From positions 44,345,969 through 44,409,968 of the forward strand of contig NC_133538.1 in the NCBI RefSeq assembly GCF_048544455.1: DNA of 64,000 nt, read 5' to 3'. This document shows positions 48,625 through 61,221 of this stretch, in pieces. The stretch comes from Silene latifolia (taxonomy: Eukaryota > Streptophyta > Magnoliopsida > Caryophyllales > Caryophyllaceae). How positions within the stretch are numbered: position 1 is the first letter of the stretch; each line of letters opens with the position of its first letter. The position numbers and the translations under genes are program-made. The notes below the pieces were generated by a model. That model was not told where the DNA came from and searched no databases. It saw nothing but the letters and a program-made list of their open reading frames with translations.

Positions 48625-49477
48625 GTTGCTGGCTAGGAGCCTGAGCTGATTATCATTTTGCAGACCCTGCAAGCACGAATGTCTTTTGAAGAACCCAAAC
48701 AATCAATGTGGGATGCATGGTCTTACTTTTGTCGCAGGAGGGCCACGGAAAATAAATTCCCCAAGCGACTAATCAGTTCAGTGGCTAATTAATCACTCTA
48801 TGAACACTTAGATCAATTTGTGCTTACCTATGTAATATTTAGCATCTTTTGTTGCATGACCGCTAAACTATTGTGCCATCCGCAACTTTTGTGGGCATAG
48901 GTCACTATGTAAGATTAACCATGCCTAAGTCAAAAACATCAGGATATTATTAGTTAATATAAGTCCCTTATGGTTGTGCTTTTAGTTCAACTCTTGAACC
49001 ACAATTTCTTTGACTTATAAGGCGAATATTCAGCCTTTAAGTCAGGTGCATTCCTAAGTACCAAGATTCAGTATGCTGCAAATACAGTTAAAAGAAGTGT
49101 TATAGTTCTATTTAAGAACCCCAACTTTGAGTAAATCTACTAAGACTTCTAAGGCTACTATAATACTTGGGTATAATTAGTAAAGTAGATTTACTAGGAA
49201 CTCTTAATACAACATTTCCACTGTGCATTCCTCCCACTGTCTTTACTAAATGCTCAATTAGCTGAATATTATCAGGCATGATAGTTCCTCTTAGTTTGTA
49301 AAATATTATGGTTAATGTTTTATTTCGCTCAGGTACCTAAGCCCGTCTTACAACTACGCATGCCACTCCGTAGACTCGGAATTACTGCATAAGAATAGCA
49401 AGTGTCATTTTAAAATAACTAGAACTATGACTATATTCAAAAACCATATCAAAACTAAAGCATTTTAAAAAAATATG
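48625..49477. other. 3' flank of RPA copy 1
   Basis: At 48661-48780 a segment beginning ACCCTGCAAGCACGAATG may be a further terminal exon or 3' UTR, loosely matching the region after copy 2. The remainder is AT-rich without genes, ending at the copia target duplication ATATG (49473-49477). Confidence 0.35.
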
Positions 49478-50284
49478 TGTTGGAGAAAAGGGGTATATAT
49501 ATAGTGTATGAAACAATATGAATATATATAGAAAGGAAATATATGGTACTTAGATTAATGTAGAGTCGCAAGGGACTGCTTTCCTTAGAAAGTATTTCGC
49601 CCCTTACAAGCCTAGGGAAACCGCGAAATCGATCGTAGGATAAAACTACACCGACCTTTGTATTCTTAGGCGAGAAAACAAAGAAACTTTACTGTTTTGA
49701 ATGGTTTGTAGAAAGGTAAAATCTGAAATTTTTCTTGTATATAAACTTTCACATATGTCCTCCTATTTATAGGAAAATATGCACCCTTTGACATTGGTGT
49801 GAATGCATGAAACAGAATTAAAGTGAATAGGTACATACCCATTCATTTTCAACAGAGCGTCGTTCCTGTTTTTTCAAATTTATTACTCTCGATCGAATGA
49901 CCAAGTTGGTCGATCGACCAATATGGCTTCTCGATCGAACAACTTGACAGTACTTCTTGCTTGATCGAACAGTTTGACAATTCTTCTTGCTCGATCGAAC
50001 AGTTGGACAATTCCCCTTTGCTCGATCGAACAATCCCAGGCTAACAATTTATTCGATCGATCAATATGACTTAGTCGATCGATGTCTTTGGTCGACTACA
50101 TTAATCGATCGATTAATGTTTCTTTTCCTTTTCTTCCGTTCATCCCGTTAGCTCCATAATTTGTTTATATATGAACGTGTACTCCACACTCCCGATTCAT
50201 ATTATAACATTACGAGCTTCCGTACGATTTTTACCACGATATCCAATTACATTTAAATGGTCGATGACACTTAAATCACCAACA
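49478..50284 (-). repeat. Copia 3' LTR
   Basis: This 807-bp repeat is almost identical to the copy at 54870-55679. It carries a cluster of CGATCGA palindromes (49888-50110), mostly in the form CTCGATCGAAC, and a TATA-like TATTTATAGG region near 49763-49772. Confidence 0.95.
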
Positions 50285-50812
50285 TTCCTCCCCCATTTAA
50301 GTGTAATCCTTGATTCGTCTTTAAATACCTACTAACCATCAAATTTGCGCATAAATGAAAATGTCACGAAGATTGAATTTTCACATAGTAAAATGCACGT
50401 TCCATATACTCTAGTAAAAAGGGTGTCTCTTAGGATTGAACCCTTAAACATATTGAATACATGAAGGCAAAATACACACAAATTACATTTAACAAATAAA
50501 GTTATATACTGATACTTATTACAAGCCTAGTATCCTAATCCTCTCATGAGCGTATAAAAGCTTGAGTCCAAAAGCTTTCGAAGTCGGCTATACTTCACGT
50601 CTCACATAGGTGAATTCTTTTATCATGTACCTGCAAGTACATTTTTTCAAAAAATTCATTAAGAAGATAACACTTCATCCTTAACTCACAGCAGGTCCAA
50701 GTACATACCTTTCGGGATAAAACTTTGATGTACTTCAATCTTAAATAAAAGGCTTTCCACATTGAATTCTACCTCTAACATTGTATTAGAGGGGAATTGG
50801 GTATCCCAATAC

Positions 50813-53800
50813 TTAAGGTTTAATGGACTTTAAACCCATCCCTAGAACCGACTTTTCAACTAAATGTTTTGCCAAACTTTTAGTTAAATGATCCGCAAGA
50901 TTTTGTTGAGATCTTACAAAGTCTACCGAAATAACTCCATTGGAAATTAATTCTCGTACAGCACTATGTCTTACTCCGAGATGCCTTGATTTCCCATTAT
51001 ATATTTGACTATAAGCTTTTAGCCAAAGTTGCAAAGACTATCACAATGGATTGATATTGGAGATATCGGTTTAGGCCATATAGGTATTTCATATACCAAA
51101 TTCTTAAGCCATTCCGCCTCTTTTTTCCTCTGCCAAGGCTACAAATTCCGACTCCATAGTGGATGTCGTAATACAAGTTTGCTTTTTGGAAGCCCAAGAA
51201 ATGGCACCTCCCCCAAGCAAAAAGACCCAACCACTAGTTGAAGAATGATCTTCAATATTGGTAATCCAACTTGCATCCGAGTAGCCTTCTAACACTGAAG
51301 GATTCCCACTATAGGTTAATGCAAAGTCTTTTGTACTCTTAAGATACTTTAAAACACGCATTACCGCGCTCCAATGATGACTACTTGGATTACTCGTGTA
51401 TCTACTTAACCTTCCAACTGCATATGCAATATCCGGTCGAGTACTTGTCATAGCATACATTAAACATCCTATGACTTGAGAATACTTCAATTGTGACAAT
51501 GGTAATCCCGTATTGGGCATTAGCTTTATGTTTGCCTCCATTGGTGAATGAGTGAATGACCGCTATTTTCACAATTAAACTTTTTAAGTACTTTCTCAAT
51601 GTAATGAGATTGTGACAAGGATATTCCAAGATTAGTTCTTTTGATCTTAATTCCAAGAATCACATCCGCTATGCTCATGTCCTTCATAGCAAAATTTGAT
51701 GATAAAAATGCCTTAGTAAGATCAACTTGCTTTTGATCCGTACCAAAAATTAACATATCATCAACATATAAACAAATGATGACACCATTACCGGAGTTAT
51801 CAAATTTGCTATATACACATTTGTCCGATTGATTAAGTTTATAACCATTAGACAAGACTACTTCATCAAATTTATGATGCCATTGCTTTGGTGCTTGTTT
51901 AAGTCCGTATAAGGATTTCACCAACTTGCAAACCTTATGCTCTTGTCCGGGCATAATAAAACCTTCCTATTGTTTCATGTAAATTTCTTCTTCCAATTCA
52001 CCATGTAAAAACGCTTGTTTTCATCCATTTGGTGTATTACCAAATTATGTATGGAAGCAATTGCTATTAATAACCTTATTGTAGAAATTCTAGCAACCGG
52101 TGCATAAGTATCGAAATAGTCTATTCCTTCCTTTTGTCTAAAGCCTTGAATAACTAATCGAGCTTTGAACTTGTCGATGGAGCCATCAACATGCATCTTT
52201 TTCTTAAAGATCCATCTACAACCTAAAGGTTTACATCCTTTTGGTAAATCAGAAAGAACCCATGTATTGTTTCCCATTATGGAATCCATTTCGTCATTGA
52301 TGGCTTCTTTCCAAAAGGCAACATCTTGTGATGTCATTGCCTCTTTAAATGTCTTAGGATCTTCATCTATGTTATAACAATAAGCATATTGAAGTCCTAG
52401 TTCGTCCCTAGATCCTTCCACTAAATAAGTTTGGAAGTCCGGACCAAAGTCCTTTGCTTTTCTAGCTCTTTTACTTCTCCTAGGCACAACCACTTGGGAG
52501 GGGTTGACCGAACTTTGTGATGAGTTGCTAGCATCATTACTAATATTTGGCACTAAGTCTTTAGGCCTTTTCATCGATGTAAATCTTTCTTCATCGAAAA
52601 TTGCATCCCTTGATTCAATCACGGAATGAATCGCAATAGAATTATTAGGTTCTATTACATAGAATCTATATGCTTTTGAATGCATAGCATAACCAATAAA
52701 TATACAATCTATTCCTTTTTCTCCCAAAGTTTTCCTTTTAGGATCGGGTAGTCTTACAACGGCCCGACATCCCCAAACTCTAAGATAACTTAGATTCGGC
52801 TTCTTTTTGTACCAAAGTTCATATGGGGTTATGTCATTCCGCTTGTTTGGCACTCTATTTAATAGATAACATGCGGTCAACACGGCTTCACCCCAAAAAC
52901 CTTCACTCAAACCCGAGTATGATAGCATGGAATTCATCATCTCTTTTAGAGATCTATTTTTCCTTTCCGCTACACCATTTAATTGTGGTGTGTATGGAGG
53001 AGTAACTTCATGTATAATTCCACAATTTGCAAAGTACTTAGGATCCAAGTACTCACCACCTCGATCGGTTCGAAGTCTTTTAATCTTGCTAGATTTTTGC
53101 AATTCTACTTCATTTTTATAAGTGATAAATTTATCAAGAGCCTCATCTTTAGTATGCATTAAATAGACATAGCAAAACCGGGAATAATCATCAATAAAAG
53201 TTCCCAAATACCTTTTATTTCCTAAAGAAGGAGTAGAATGTAAATCACATAAATCACTATGTATTAAATCTAGCATTTGTGATGTACTTACGATATTTTT
53301 AAAAGGTTGTCTAGTAATTTTAGTAAGCATACATGTCTCACATTTACGAGTTTGTAAATCAAATGGTGGAATTAAGTCATGTTTAGACATAAGAAGAAGT
53401 CGCTTATAATGAACATGTCCAAGCCTTGCATGCCATAAATTAGACGGAGATGTAGATGTAGAAACAATATACACACAATCATCTATTTTATTTATATTTA
53501 ACATAAACATACCATTACAATAATAACCGAAACCTATAAATATTCCGGATTTTGATAATACATACTTATCCGATTCTATTACTTGTTTATAACCGGATTT
53601 ATTTAATAATCCTCCCGATACTAAGTTTTTCCTTATGTCGGGTACATATAATACATCTTTTAATACTACGGTTTTTCCGGAACTAAATACTAAAGTAATA
53701 TTTCCACGGCCTTGTATTTTTGCGGTTGATTCGTTGCCCATGTGAAGAATGGATCCGTCTTCTACCGGTACAAAATTTTTGAACCAAGAACGATTTTTGC

Positions 53801-54811
53801 AAACATGTGTTGTTGCACTGAATCAATCCACCAAATTATTTCATCATCCTGCACATAATTTGCCTCATCAATAGATGTAACATAATTCTTACTAGAATTA
53901 TTTTTAATACAATTTAAAATATTACCTTGGCTAGTAGAAGCACCATGGTCCTTAGACCCTTGTCCGGTGCTTTTCCCCGAAGTTTTCATTTTCTTCTTCC
54001 TTACTCGGCAATCCGCCTTAAAGTGTCCGGTTTTACCGCATATCCAACAAGCACTTTTTGGTTTCTTGTTCGGTTCATTATTAGTATCATTATAAGGGCG
54101 TTTCTTGCCTTTGCCTTTGTCCTTGTCCTTCCACTTAGAACTTTCCCCTTGTTCCACCATATTAATGGAGGAACTCTTAGCATCTACCTTTCCGGTAGGT
54201 TTGTCATTTTCTTCGGCCCTAAGGCCTTCCTCGACTTGGAGACTTCTACCAAGTTGGGCCAAAGTCATGGCTTCCTTTTTATGTTTTAATTCATGCTTAA
54301 AATTTTTTCAAGTCGGTGGTAATTTCTCAATAATACTAGACACGGACATATTCTCATTCATAGGCATGTCATATTGAGAAAAACGATTAATAATATGAAC
54401 TAGTTCATTAAATTGTTCCGACACGGGACGAGAGTCCGTCATTTTATAGTTCATAAAACGACTTACCAAAAACTTGCTACTTGTGGCATCTTCATCCATA
54501 TACCTCTTCTCCAATTGATCCCAAAGCAAAGTAGAAGATTCAACATGTTGATACATGTCAAATAGTGTATTTGACATACCATTTAATATATGTCCACGAC
54601 ATATATAATCATCATTCTCCCATTTAGCCTTTCTACGGAGGGCATCAATGGCTTGATCATCTTCCGGTTCCGGAGGACATGGTGTAGTAATCACATAGGC
54701 TACTTTTAAATGAGAAAGTTTGAAGTGCATTTTCTTTTGCCATCTACGAAAATCAATTCCTTCAAATTTTTCCAATATCTCAAACTTACTCTTTCCTTTC
54801 ATATCATCCAT
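50813..54811 (-). pseudogene. Copia gag-pol region (fossil)
   Basis: The gag start is MDDMKGKSKFEILEKFEGID at 54811, with the zinc knuckle CWICGKTGHFKADC near 54030. Integrase has the HARLGHVHYKRL and DDYSRFCYVYLMHTKDEALD regions and GVAERKNRSLKEMM. Reverse transcriptase shows CRWIFKKKMHVDGS and the YVDDMLIFG catalytic motif. RNase H includes [20 protein letters not shown]. This is the domain order of Ty1/copia polyproteins. The region is broken in about five places and is treated as a fossil. Confidence 0.92.
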
Positions 54812-54869
54812 GACAACAATACTATATTAATACACTATATTAATACTTATATAAAATACTTTCTAAGAA

Positions 54870-55679
54870 TGTTGGAGAAAAGGGGTATATATATAGTGTA
54901 TGAAACAATATGAATATATATAGAAAGGAAATATATGGTACTTAGATTAATGTAGAGTCGCAAGGGACTGCTTTCCTTAGAAAGTATTTCGCCCCTTACA
55001 AGCCTAGGGAAACCGCGAAATCGATCGTAGGATAAAACTACACCGACCTTTGTATTCTTAGGCGAGAAAACAAAGAAACTTTACTGTTTTGAATGGTTTG
55101 TAGAAAGGTAAAATCTGAAATTTTTCTTGTATATAAACTTTCACATATGTCCTCCTATTTATAGGAAAATATGCACCCTTTGACATTGGTGTGAATGCAT
55201 GAAACAGAATTAAAGTGAATAGGTACATACCCATTCATTTTCAACAGAGCGTCGTTCCTGTTTTTTCAAATTTATTACTCTCGATCGAATGACCAAGTTG
55301 GTCGATCGACCAATATGGCTTCTCGATCGAACAACTTGACAAGATTTCTTCTTGCTTGATCGAACAGTTTGACAATTCTTCTTGCTCGATCGAACAGTTG
55401 GACAATTCCCCTTTGCTCGATCGAACAATCCCAGGCTAACAATTTATTCGATCGATCAATATGACTTAGTCGATCGATGTCTTTGGTCGACTACATTAAT
55501 CGATCGATTAATGTTTCTTTTCCTTTTCTTCCGTTCATCCCGTTAGCTCCATAATTTGTTTATATATGAACGTGTACTCCACACTCCCGATTCATATTAT
55601 AACATTACGAGCTTCCGTACGATTTTTACCACGATATCCAATTACATTTAAATGGTCGATGACACTTAAATCACCAACA
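54870..55679 (-). repeat. Copia 5' LTR
   Basis: This 810-bp LTR is nearly identical to its partner at 49478-50284. On the minus strand the internal region begins immediately to its left, and no clear methionine-tRNA primer site was recognised there. Confidence 0.95.
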
Positions 55680-56037
55680 ATATGTATTAATATAATAACA
55701 TATCCCCATGGACATGATAACACACACCCAAAAACCACTAAACAAGCTACCAGAGGAATGATTGGTAAGTACTTGGTAGCCCTAACCATACATCTAAAGT
55801 ACTATAAGTATGAGAACTACTCATATCCATTCTCTCTTTTCATAAATTACAAGCAACCTCAACCACCATCACTAAAACCTGTCTATACTCTCTTCAAGCA
55901 TTACTGTGCATCATCTTCATTTGTAAGTTTATGATCTTTGCATACTATACAAATTTTACATTGTTGTTTACAGTTGTGTTAAATAACTAAGTTATTTAGT
56001 TTATGCACTAATACATATGTTACCTGTGAAGCTCACC

Positions 56038-58676
56038 ATGAAACCTATGAGGAGACTCTTCAAAGCCCTTGCAAGTAGAAGGAATCCATATTCTATTCAG
56101 GTCAAGGTTATTGAGAAAACGAATATGCGTACTTCATTGGAAAGCAGCAGACCGGAATGCCAAATGGTTACACTTGAAGATGAAGAGGTAACTTCTACAA
56201 CCTTATGGGTATATATACATCAAAAATTATTTGATGAACCTTGTTATCATGATAAATTACACCTGCTTCAATGTCTAAAGTAAATGTACCTACTGCAGGG
56301 AACTAAACTGAAGACTATCCTATACAATGAAGAGCTTGAATTGTTTGACGGTCTAATAGAGGATGAAATGGAATACGAAATTTCAAATGCCCAAGTGAAG
56401 TTGATACCTGGTCAATGCTTGGACAATCCAGATGATCTGGTGTTTCAGATTGAATTTAATAGAAAGACCACTGTGCCGCCTGTTCTCCGGGCAAGCTGTC
56501 CAGCTCAACCTCAATACATATTAATTTCGTCTATCCCAAGGTCATTCTCAATTGATGATCAATACGGTGAGGCATGATTAACACATTTTACTGTTTACAT
56601 TTCGCCCCTGAAAAAAAGGGGAAAACATCTGTAATGGTTGAGTTACTAATTTATGCTTGTTAAATTATAGATGTGTTGGGGATTGTTATATATGTGGGTC
56701 AGACTTACGAGGTTCCTCGGAAAAATGGCCAGTACTGGGATGCTCGTGAAGTTATCCTTGTTGATCAGAGGTACATAAGCTCCTGAAAATTTATCTTACC
56801 ATTAAAAGTTCAAACCATGCTTAGCTATAGCGCATTCTATCTTCTAAATGTAACTTTAGTAAGATCACCATTTCTTTTCTCATACAGCTCTGAACAGATT
56901 ATGATAGTCACTGCTTGGGGAGAACTAGCCATTAAGGAATGCAATACATTGCAATCCATGGCAACATCCTTCCCTGTTATTGGCTTCACGGCTCTAAGGA
57001 CATCTTACCAAAAAGGTACTTCCTATTATCAAAATTACGCTTCAAAGTTATAACAGTAGTGGAATCTATAAATAACTATGTCAACCGCATGTGCTAATCA
57101 TGTAGGGTTTTCACTATCAACATCACATTTAACATTTATCATCTTAGATCCACAAGGGGAAAATGCTAATGCACTCCGTGCTTGGTAAGACATCATAAAC
57201 TGGTTTACTCTTGTCATTACCAAATATTAATCCTTCTTAAACAAAAAAAATGATAAGGGAGAGGCAAATAAGAACCTACTTGCTGCCAAGAACCACCAAA
57301 TCTGTGAAGTGCGCCGCCCACAAACGCAACGTATCATAATCACAATGCAGAGGCTCTTTCAGAAGAAAGTAAGAATTCATCTTATTACCAATAAATAGTC
57401 TAATTGGTTATGTCTTCAACTTATCTCTACACCATACAAATTGCCACTGCATGCTTCATTCCAATCAACAAAAAAAAAAATGATAGGGGAGAGGCAAATA
57501 AGGACCTACTTAACTCTCATCTATTTTTATTCATGAAGAGTTTCCTCCAATAATCATAATTTCTCTTAATATTTTCATTTGTCCCTTAAATTGATTAGCT
57601 TTCTAAATAACATACAGATGATATCTATTACTCAAAATAACCTGAACAATCTACAAAATAAGGGTATTTAGGGGAGATTAAAAAAAATTTGAGATGATGT
57701 CATTCATTATGTGTGAATTTTTCCTTAGCAAAATGATTATACGTATGCTGTTTTCCATCATCATTATGATAGTTGTTTGTGTTTTTAAAATGTAAAGGAT
57801 TAAGTTTGCAGGAGTGTAGACAATGTGGGTAAGGCATAGATCTACTGGGACTTTATTTGATCATAACAGTGAGAGTATCAAAAGAGCGGATGGTATTAAG
57901 AATAGGAATATCTTCTAATGAAATGTTTTACTGTATTGTGGTCAAACCAGTTTCAATTGTCAAGTCTGTACAAGAAGATCACCACTGGTTCTCTAACTGT
58001 TGTACTGTATTAGATGCTTGCTGTATTGTCTAAAAAAATTCTATTGATTGCAACTAACAGGTTCAGAATACTCTACAAGAGGAGCACCACTGGTTGCATG
58101 TAAGACTGAATGAATTTGACCGTAGAAAAATACGCTTATACCTTGGCTGTAGTGAATGCGGAACAGGCAATTATCAAGACATCGGTGTGGCATATACATG
58201 TACTCAATGCTTAACAGAGAATGCTATTTCCACTGCCAGGTAAGGATTCCTGAAACTAGGCAAAAAATCAACACCAGATCACACACCTTATACAACCCGA
58301 AATTGTAAACACAGAATGTCAATAACATTTGAGGCAGCAGATGATACTGGAGCCTGTTTTTTCACTGCGTTGACTAAGAACGCGGAGAGGTTACTAGAAG
58401 TCAAAGCAGTAACCTTGTTCTCAATGCCTGCACAGGTACTCATAATTGTCCAGTCTTGTCACAAATAGTCCACACCTTACCAGCCTAACAAGGCTACGAT
58501 AAATTCAGCCTCATCACATATATATGTAATATTGGTTGCAGGAAAAAGAGGACTACCTTGTCCAAATTGAAAGAAGGATAAGAAGTACTCCCATTTATAT
58601 TCAGGTGACGCCAGAAACCTCTCTTTCCCGAGCTCAAGTCCTAAGGTGGATCCTGAAAGAAGTTTCTCTACACTAA
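56038..58676 (+). CDS. RPA70-like single-strand DNA-binding protein, copy 2
   Basis: Exons: 56038-56187, 56299-56566, 56671-56770, 56888-57015, 57106-57184, about 57245-57368, 58061-58239, 58315-58435, 58542-58676. The first OB fold contains YSIQVKVIEKTN and LYNEELELFDGLIEDEMEYE. The second contains DVLGIVIYVGQTYEVPRKNG and IMIVTAWGELAIKECN. The C-terminal zinc ribbon is GCSECGTG..TCTQC, and the protein ends near LSRAQVLRWILKEVSLH. The start at 56038 aligns with copy 1; an in-frame ATG lies 21 bases upstream. Phase is kept through exon 5, but the sixth exon has no convincing acceptor and lacks about 18 residues seen in copy 1, so function is doubtful. Confidence 0.72.
57239..57515. repeat. 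Direct repeat overlapping an RPA exon
   Basis: AAAAAAAATGATAAGGGAGAGGC with its continuation AAATAAGAACCTACTT (57240-57281) recurs at about 57470-57512 with two or three changes. The first copy overlaps the start of exon 6 of RPA copy 2 and the second lies in the following intron. Confidence 0.75.
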
Positions 58677-59175
58677 ACTAGAACCGTCCAATGCCAGTTC
58701 AGGTACTTTTGTATGCTTTTGTTGCCCGTGCACATTGTGCCGTACCAGAAATGCATGTTCCGGAGATAACTATCCCCACAACAGTTGCACGGAGCCAAAT
58801 AAAGAATAAATTCAGGCACTCGGCAGGTCATTAGTGGACTTAGAAGATTGTTCTTGGCATGTACCAAAATTAAACAATGTTGCATAATTAGTTTACGCTT
58901 CTAAGCTGGCTGCTTTATTCTTTTGACATTACTTGTACTGTGCTCCCTTTGATATGGGTGTTTAGCTATGCATGTTATTCGGGATACAGGAGGAGGTGAG
59001 TCTTTCTGGTCTCCTTGTAGAGATCAACATTCTATCCTACATGTCGACAACTGTAACTATGCCTCCCTCAAATTTTATCGTTCATAAATAGTCGCACTTT
59101 TGATACAAAAAACAGATTAGTAACTATATAATCTATAATATTCAAAGTGAAATATATCGGTTACTATATCTTAGG
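58677..59175. other. Helitron 3' region
   Basis: No coding region. AT-rich sequence leads to the terminal hairpin. The part near 58710-58830 may be 3' UTR of RPA copy 2. Confidence 0.4.
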
Positions 59176-59209
59176 GTATCGCGCGCACCGCGTGCGATAC
59201 AACAACTAG
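59176..59209 (+). other. Helitron 3' terminus: hairpin plus CTAG
   Basis: The arms GTATCGCGCGC (59176-59186) and GCGTGCGATAC (59190-59200) pair over 11 positions with one G-T pair and loop ACC. AACAA and CTAG follow and the next base is T. This is the standard Helitron termination signal and target context. Confidence 0.85.
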
Positions 59210-59829
59210 TATGTATTAAATATATGTATGTGTTTTAATCTTAATCATCTGACTGTTACGTTGGCTTCAACTTAAAGAGTCAATTTATCATATTTATAGA
59301 TTATAGGTGGGTAGAAAATTAGAAATAAAGAAATGAAAATAAAAGAATACGGAGTATGATGACTGTTCAATGCTCACTACTTTTACAGTCGTAAGTCGTA
59401 ACCGATATCATCTATTCCTCTCATTTGAGTCCTTTGACCTTTCTTCTTCAAAAAACAGCCAGATTAATTACAAGCAATTAACTAGTTAAGTAATGAATTC
59501 ATCCAGCATCCCATGGTTATACAGGAATTTCAATCTATCGTCTTGGAATGTCAACGCATAACAAGTCATTCATCTACCCTATGGAGAAATTTTGCATCAT
59601 TCCTCATTCTACACTTTTTTTCAATAAATAGGCGTACACATACCTATTTTGATCAAATAGTTATGGGAATATTACTCAGTACATTTCATATTTTGCTTGA
59701 CTTTTGAATGTTTATGTAGCTTAATGATTTCATATACCAATCTTTTTCCTCGAGAAATATCTTTACAATTAATAAGTATCTCACCCAATTGTTTTCAGAA
59801 TTGCTTACCCATCTTGAATGTTGTTGTGC

Positions 59830-60221
59830 GTCGCTGCTCTTTCCTTCCGCTTTATTTTCACCATTTTTCGATTAAAATTTCATTTCTATTCGATTGATTG
59901 ATTCAATTGATTCATTCCATTCGATTCGATTAAGTTGATTCACTCCATTCAATTCGTTAAGTTAAGTTCAATTTCAATTCCATTAAATTCAAATTTCATT
60001 TTTAATTTACTAATTTAAATAATAGTTATTATTAATTTTGTTAACAATAATACTATTTTTTTAATATTAATATTATTTAATATTTATTATTATTATAATT
60101 ATAATTAATAATATTGTTAATAATTTATTTATTTATTTATTATTATTACTATTATTATTATTATTATGATGATGATGATGATGATGAATATTATTCTTAA
60201 AATGAATAATAATGTTATTAA

Positions 60222-60279
<58 letters not shown>

Positions 60280-60281
60280 GA

Positions 60282-60327
<46 letters not shown>

Positions 60328-61184
60328 GTTATTGGTATTATTATTAAAATTCATAACATTTATTGGTATTATTATTAAAATTCATAACATTTATTATTAA
60401 TATTATTAGTGAGGCACACCGAACCGACTTGACTCACTTGCCAACACGGGGTCTTACAAGTCAACACGCTTGCCAACATGGTTACAAATTCGCTTGGTAC
60501 CCTACGAATCACAAACCGTTAAAAAGCGAATTCTATCAAGTTGATTACTGAAAATACATGTAACACATTTTCTATAAGCGAATCGCGAATCGGTAAGGCG
60601 TATTCATAGCGAATATGGTAACCGTGCTTGCCAAACCATCATTTGAGGTACACATAAAACCTATAAATATCACACTATTCACCAATCAATGGTAAAAACT
60701 TCTCACCAACAACTTCCTCTCTCTAGAAGTAAGACTACTCGAGCTACTACAAGAGGGCACATAGATCTTAGCTTCAAGCAAGGTCCCGACTATCCACCAT
60801 TACCGTAAGACATCAGAGAAGGACCTTTTGCATACCCTTTGAGGCCTTTGTTAAGCGTGAAAGATCCATCCGAAGAGATCAAGCATAGGCTCGAGATGCC
60901 ATATGAGAGTAGGGCGTTGACTCGACTTGAATTCGAGCAACGCTTACTTGAGTGTTTTTATTCTAAACAATTATTTTACTAATATCATTATTAATATGAC
61001 CTTATTATTTATTATTGTTATTAAAAATATTATTAGTAGAAAAATACTATGTTTTCATTATTATAATTTATGATTATTCATATATAATTTTATAATTTTT
61101 TTCTTATAAATATTAATTTTAGTATTACTATTATACTATGAATATTAATATATTATAGTTGATAATAACAATAATATTTAATAC

Positions 61185-61221
<37 letters not shown>

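Larger units (their letters stand above)
49478..55679 (-). mobile_element. Ty1/copia LTR retrotransposon, young, coding region broken
   Basis: Near-identical LTRs (49478-50284 and 54870-55679) start TGTTGG and end CCAACA. The 5-bp target duplication ATATG (49473-49477 and 55680-55684) is perfect. On the minus strand the order is gag, protease, integrase, reverse transcriptase, RNase H, which is copia order, with a purine tract (AAATGGGGGAGGAA) before the 3' LTR. LTR similarity implies a recent insertion. The coding region is interrupted at about five points, so it is a dead or non-autonomous copy. It lies between the two RPA genes. Confidence 0.95.
34053..59209 (+). mobile_element. Large Helitron with Rep-helicase, two RPA genes and an unknown ORF
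   Basis: The 3' end is clear: a GTATCGCGCGC/GCGTGCGATAC stem and then CTAG before T (59176-59209). The 5' end is inferred near 34053, where TTACTATACAAATCCTAGGTG resembles the starts of plant Helitrons. The usual leading TC is not intact. GCGACGTCGTTTTG follows at about 34.2 kb. All Helitron-type genes lie on the plus strand in the order unknown ORF, Rep-helicase, RPA copy 1, RPA copy 2. Without the 6.2-kb copia insertion its length would be about 19 kb. More than one Helitron could be fused here. Confidence 0.55.

Noticed and set aside
52165-54913. Plus-strand open frames between 52.1 and 54.9 kb
   Set aside because: They are antisense shadows of the copia coding region, which explains every one.
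55566-55934. 122-codon plus-strand frame
   Set aside because: It begins inside the copia LTR and runs across the insertion junction. The RPA exon starts only at 56038.
60133-60400. Open frames encoding poly-Asn, poly-Val and poly-Leu
   Set aside because: They are translations of the TTG/TTA microsatellite and have no other sequence content.
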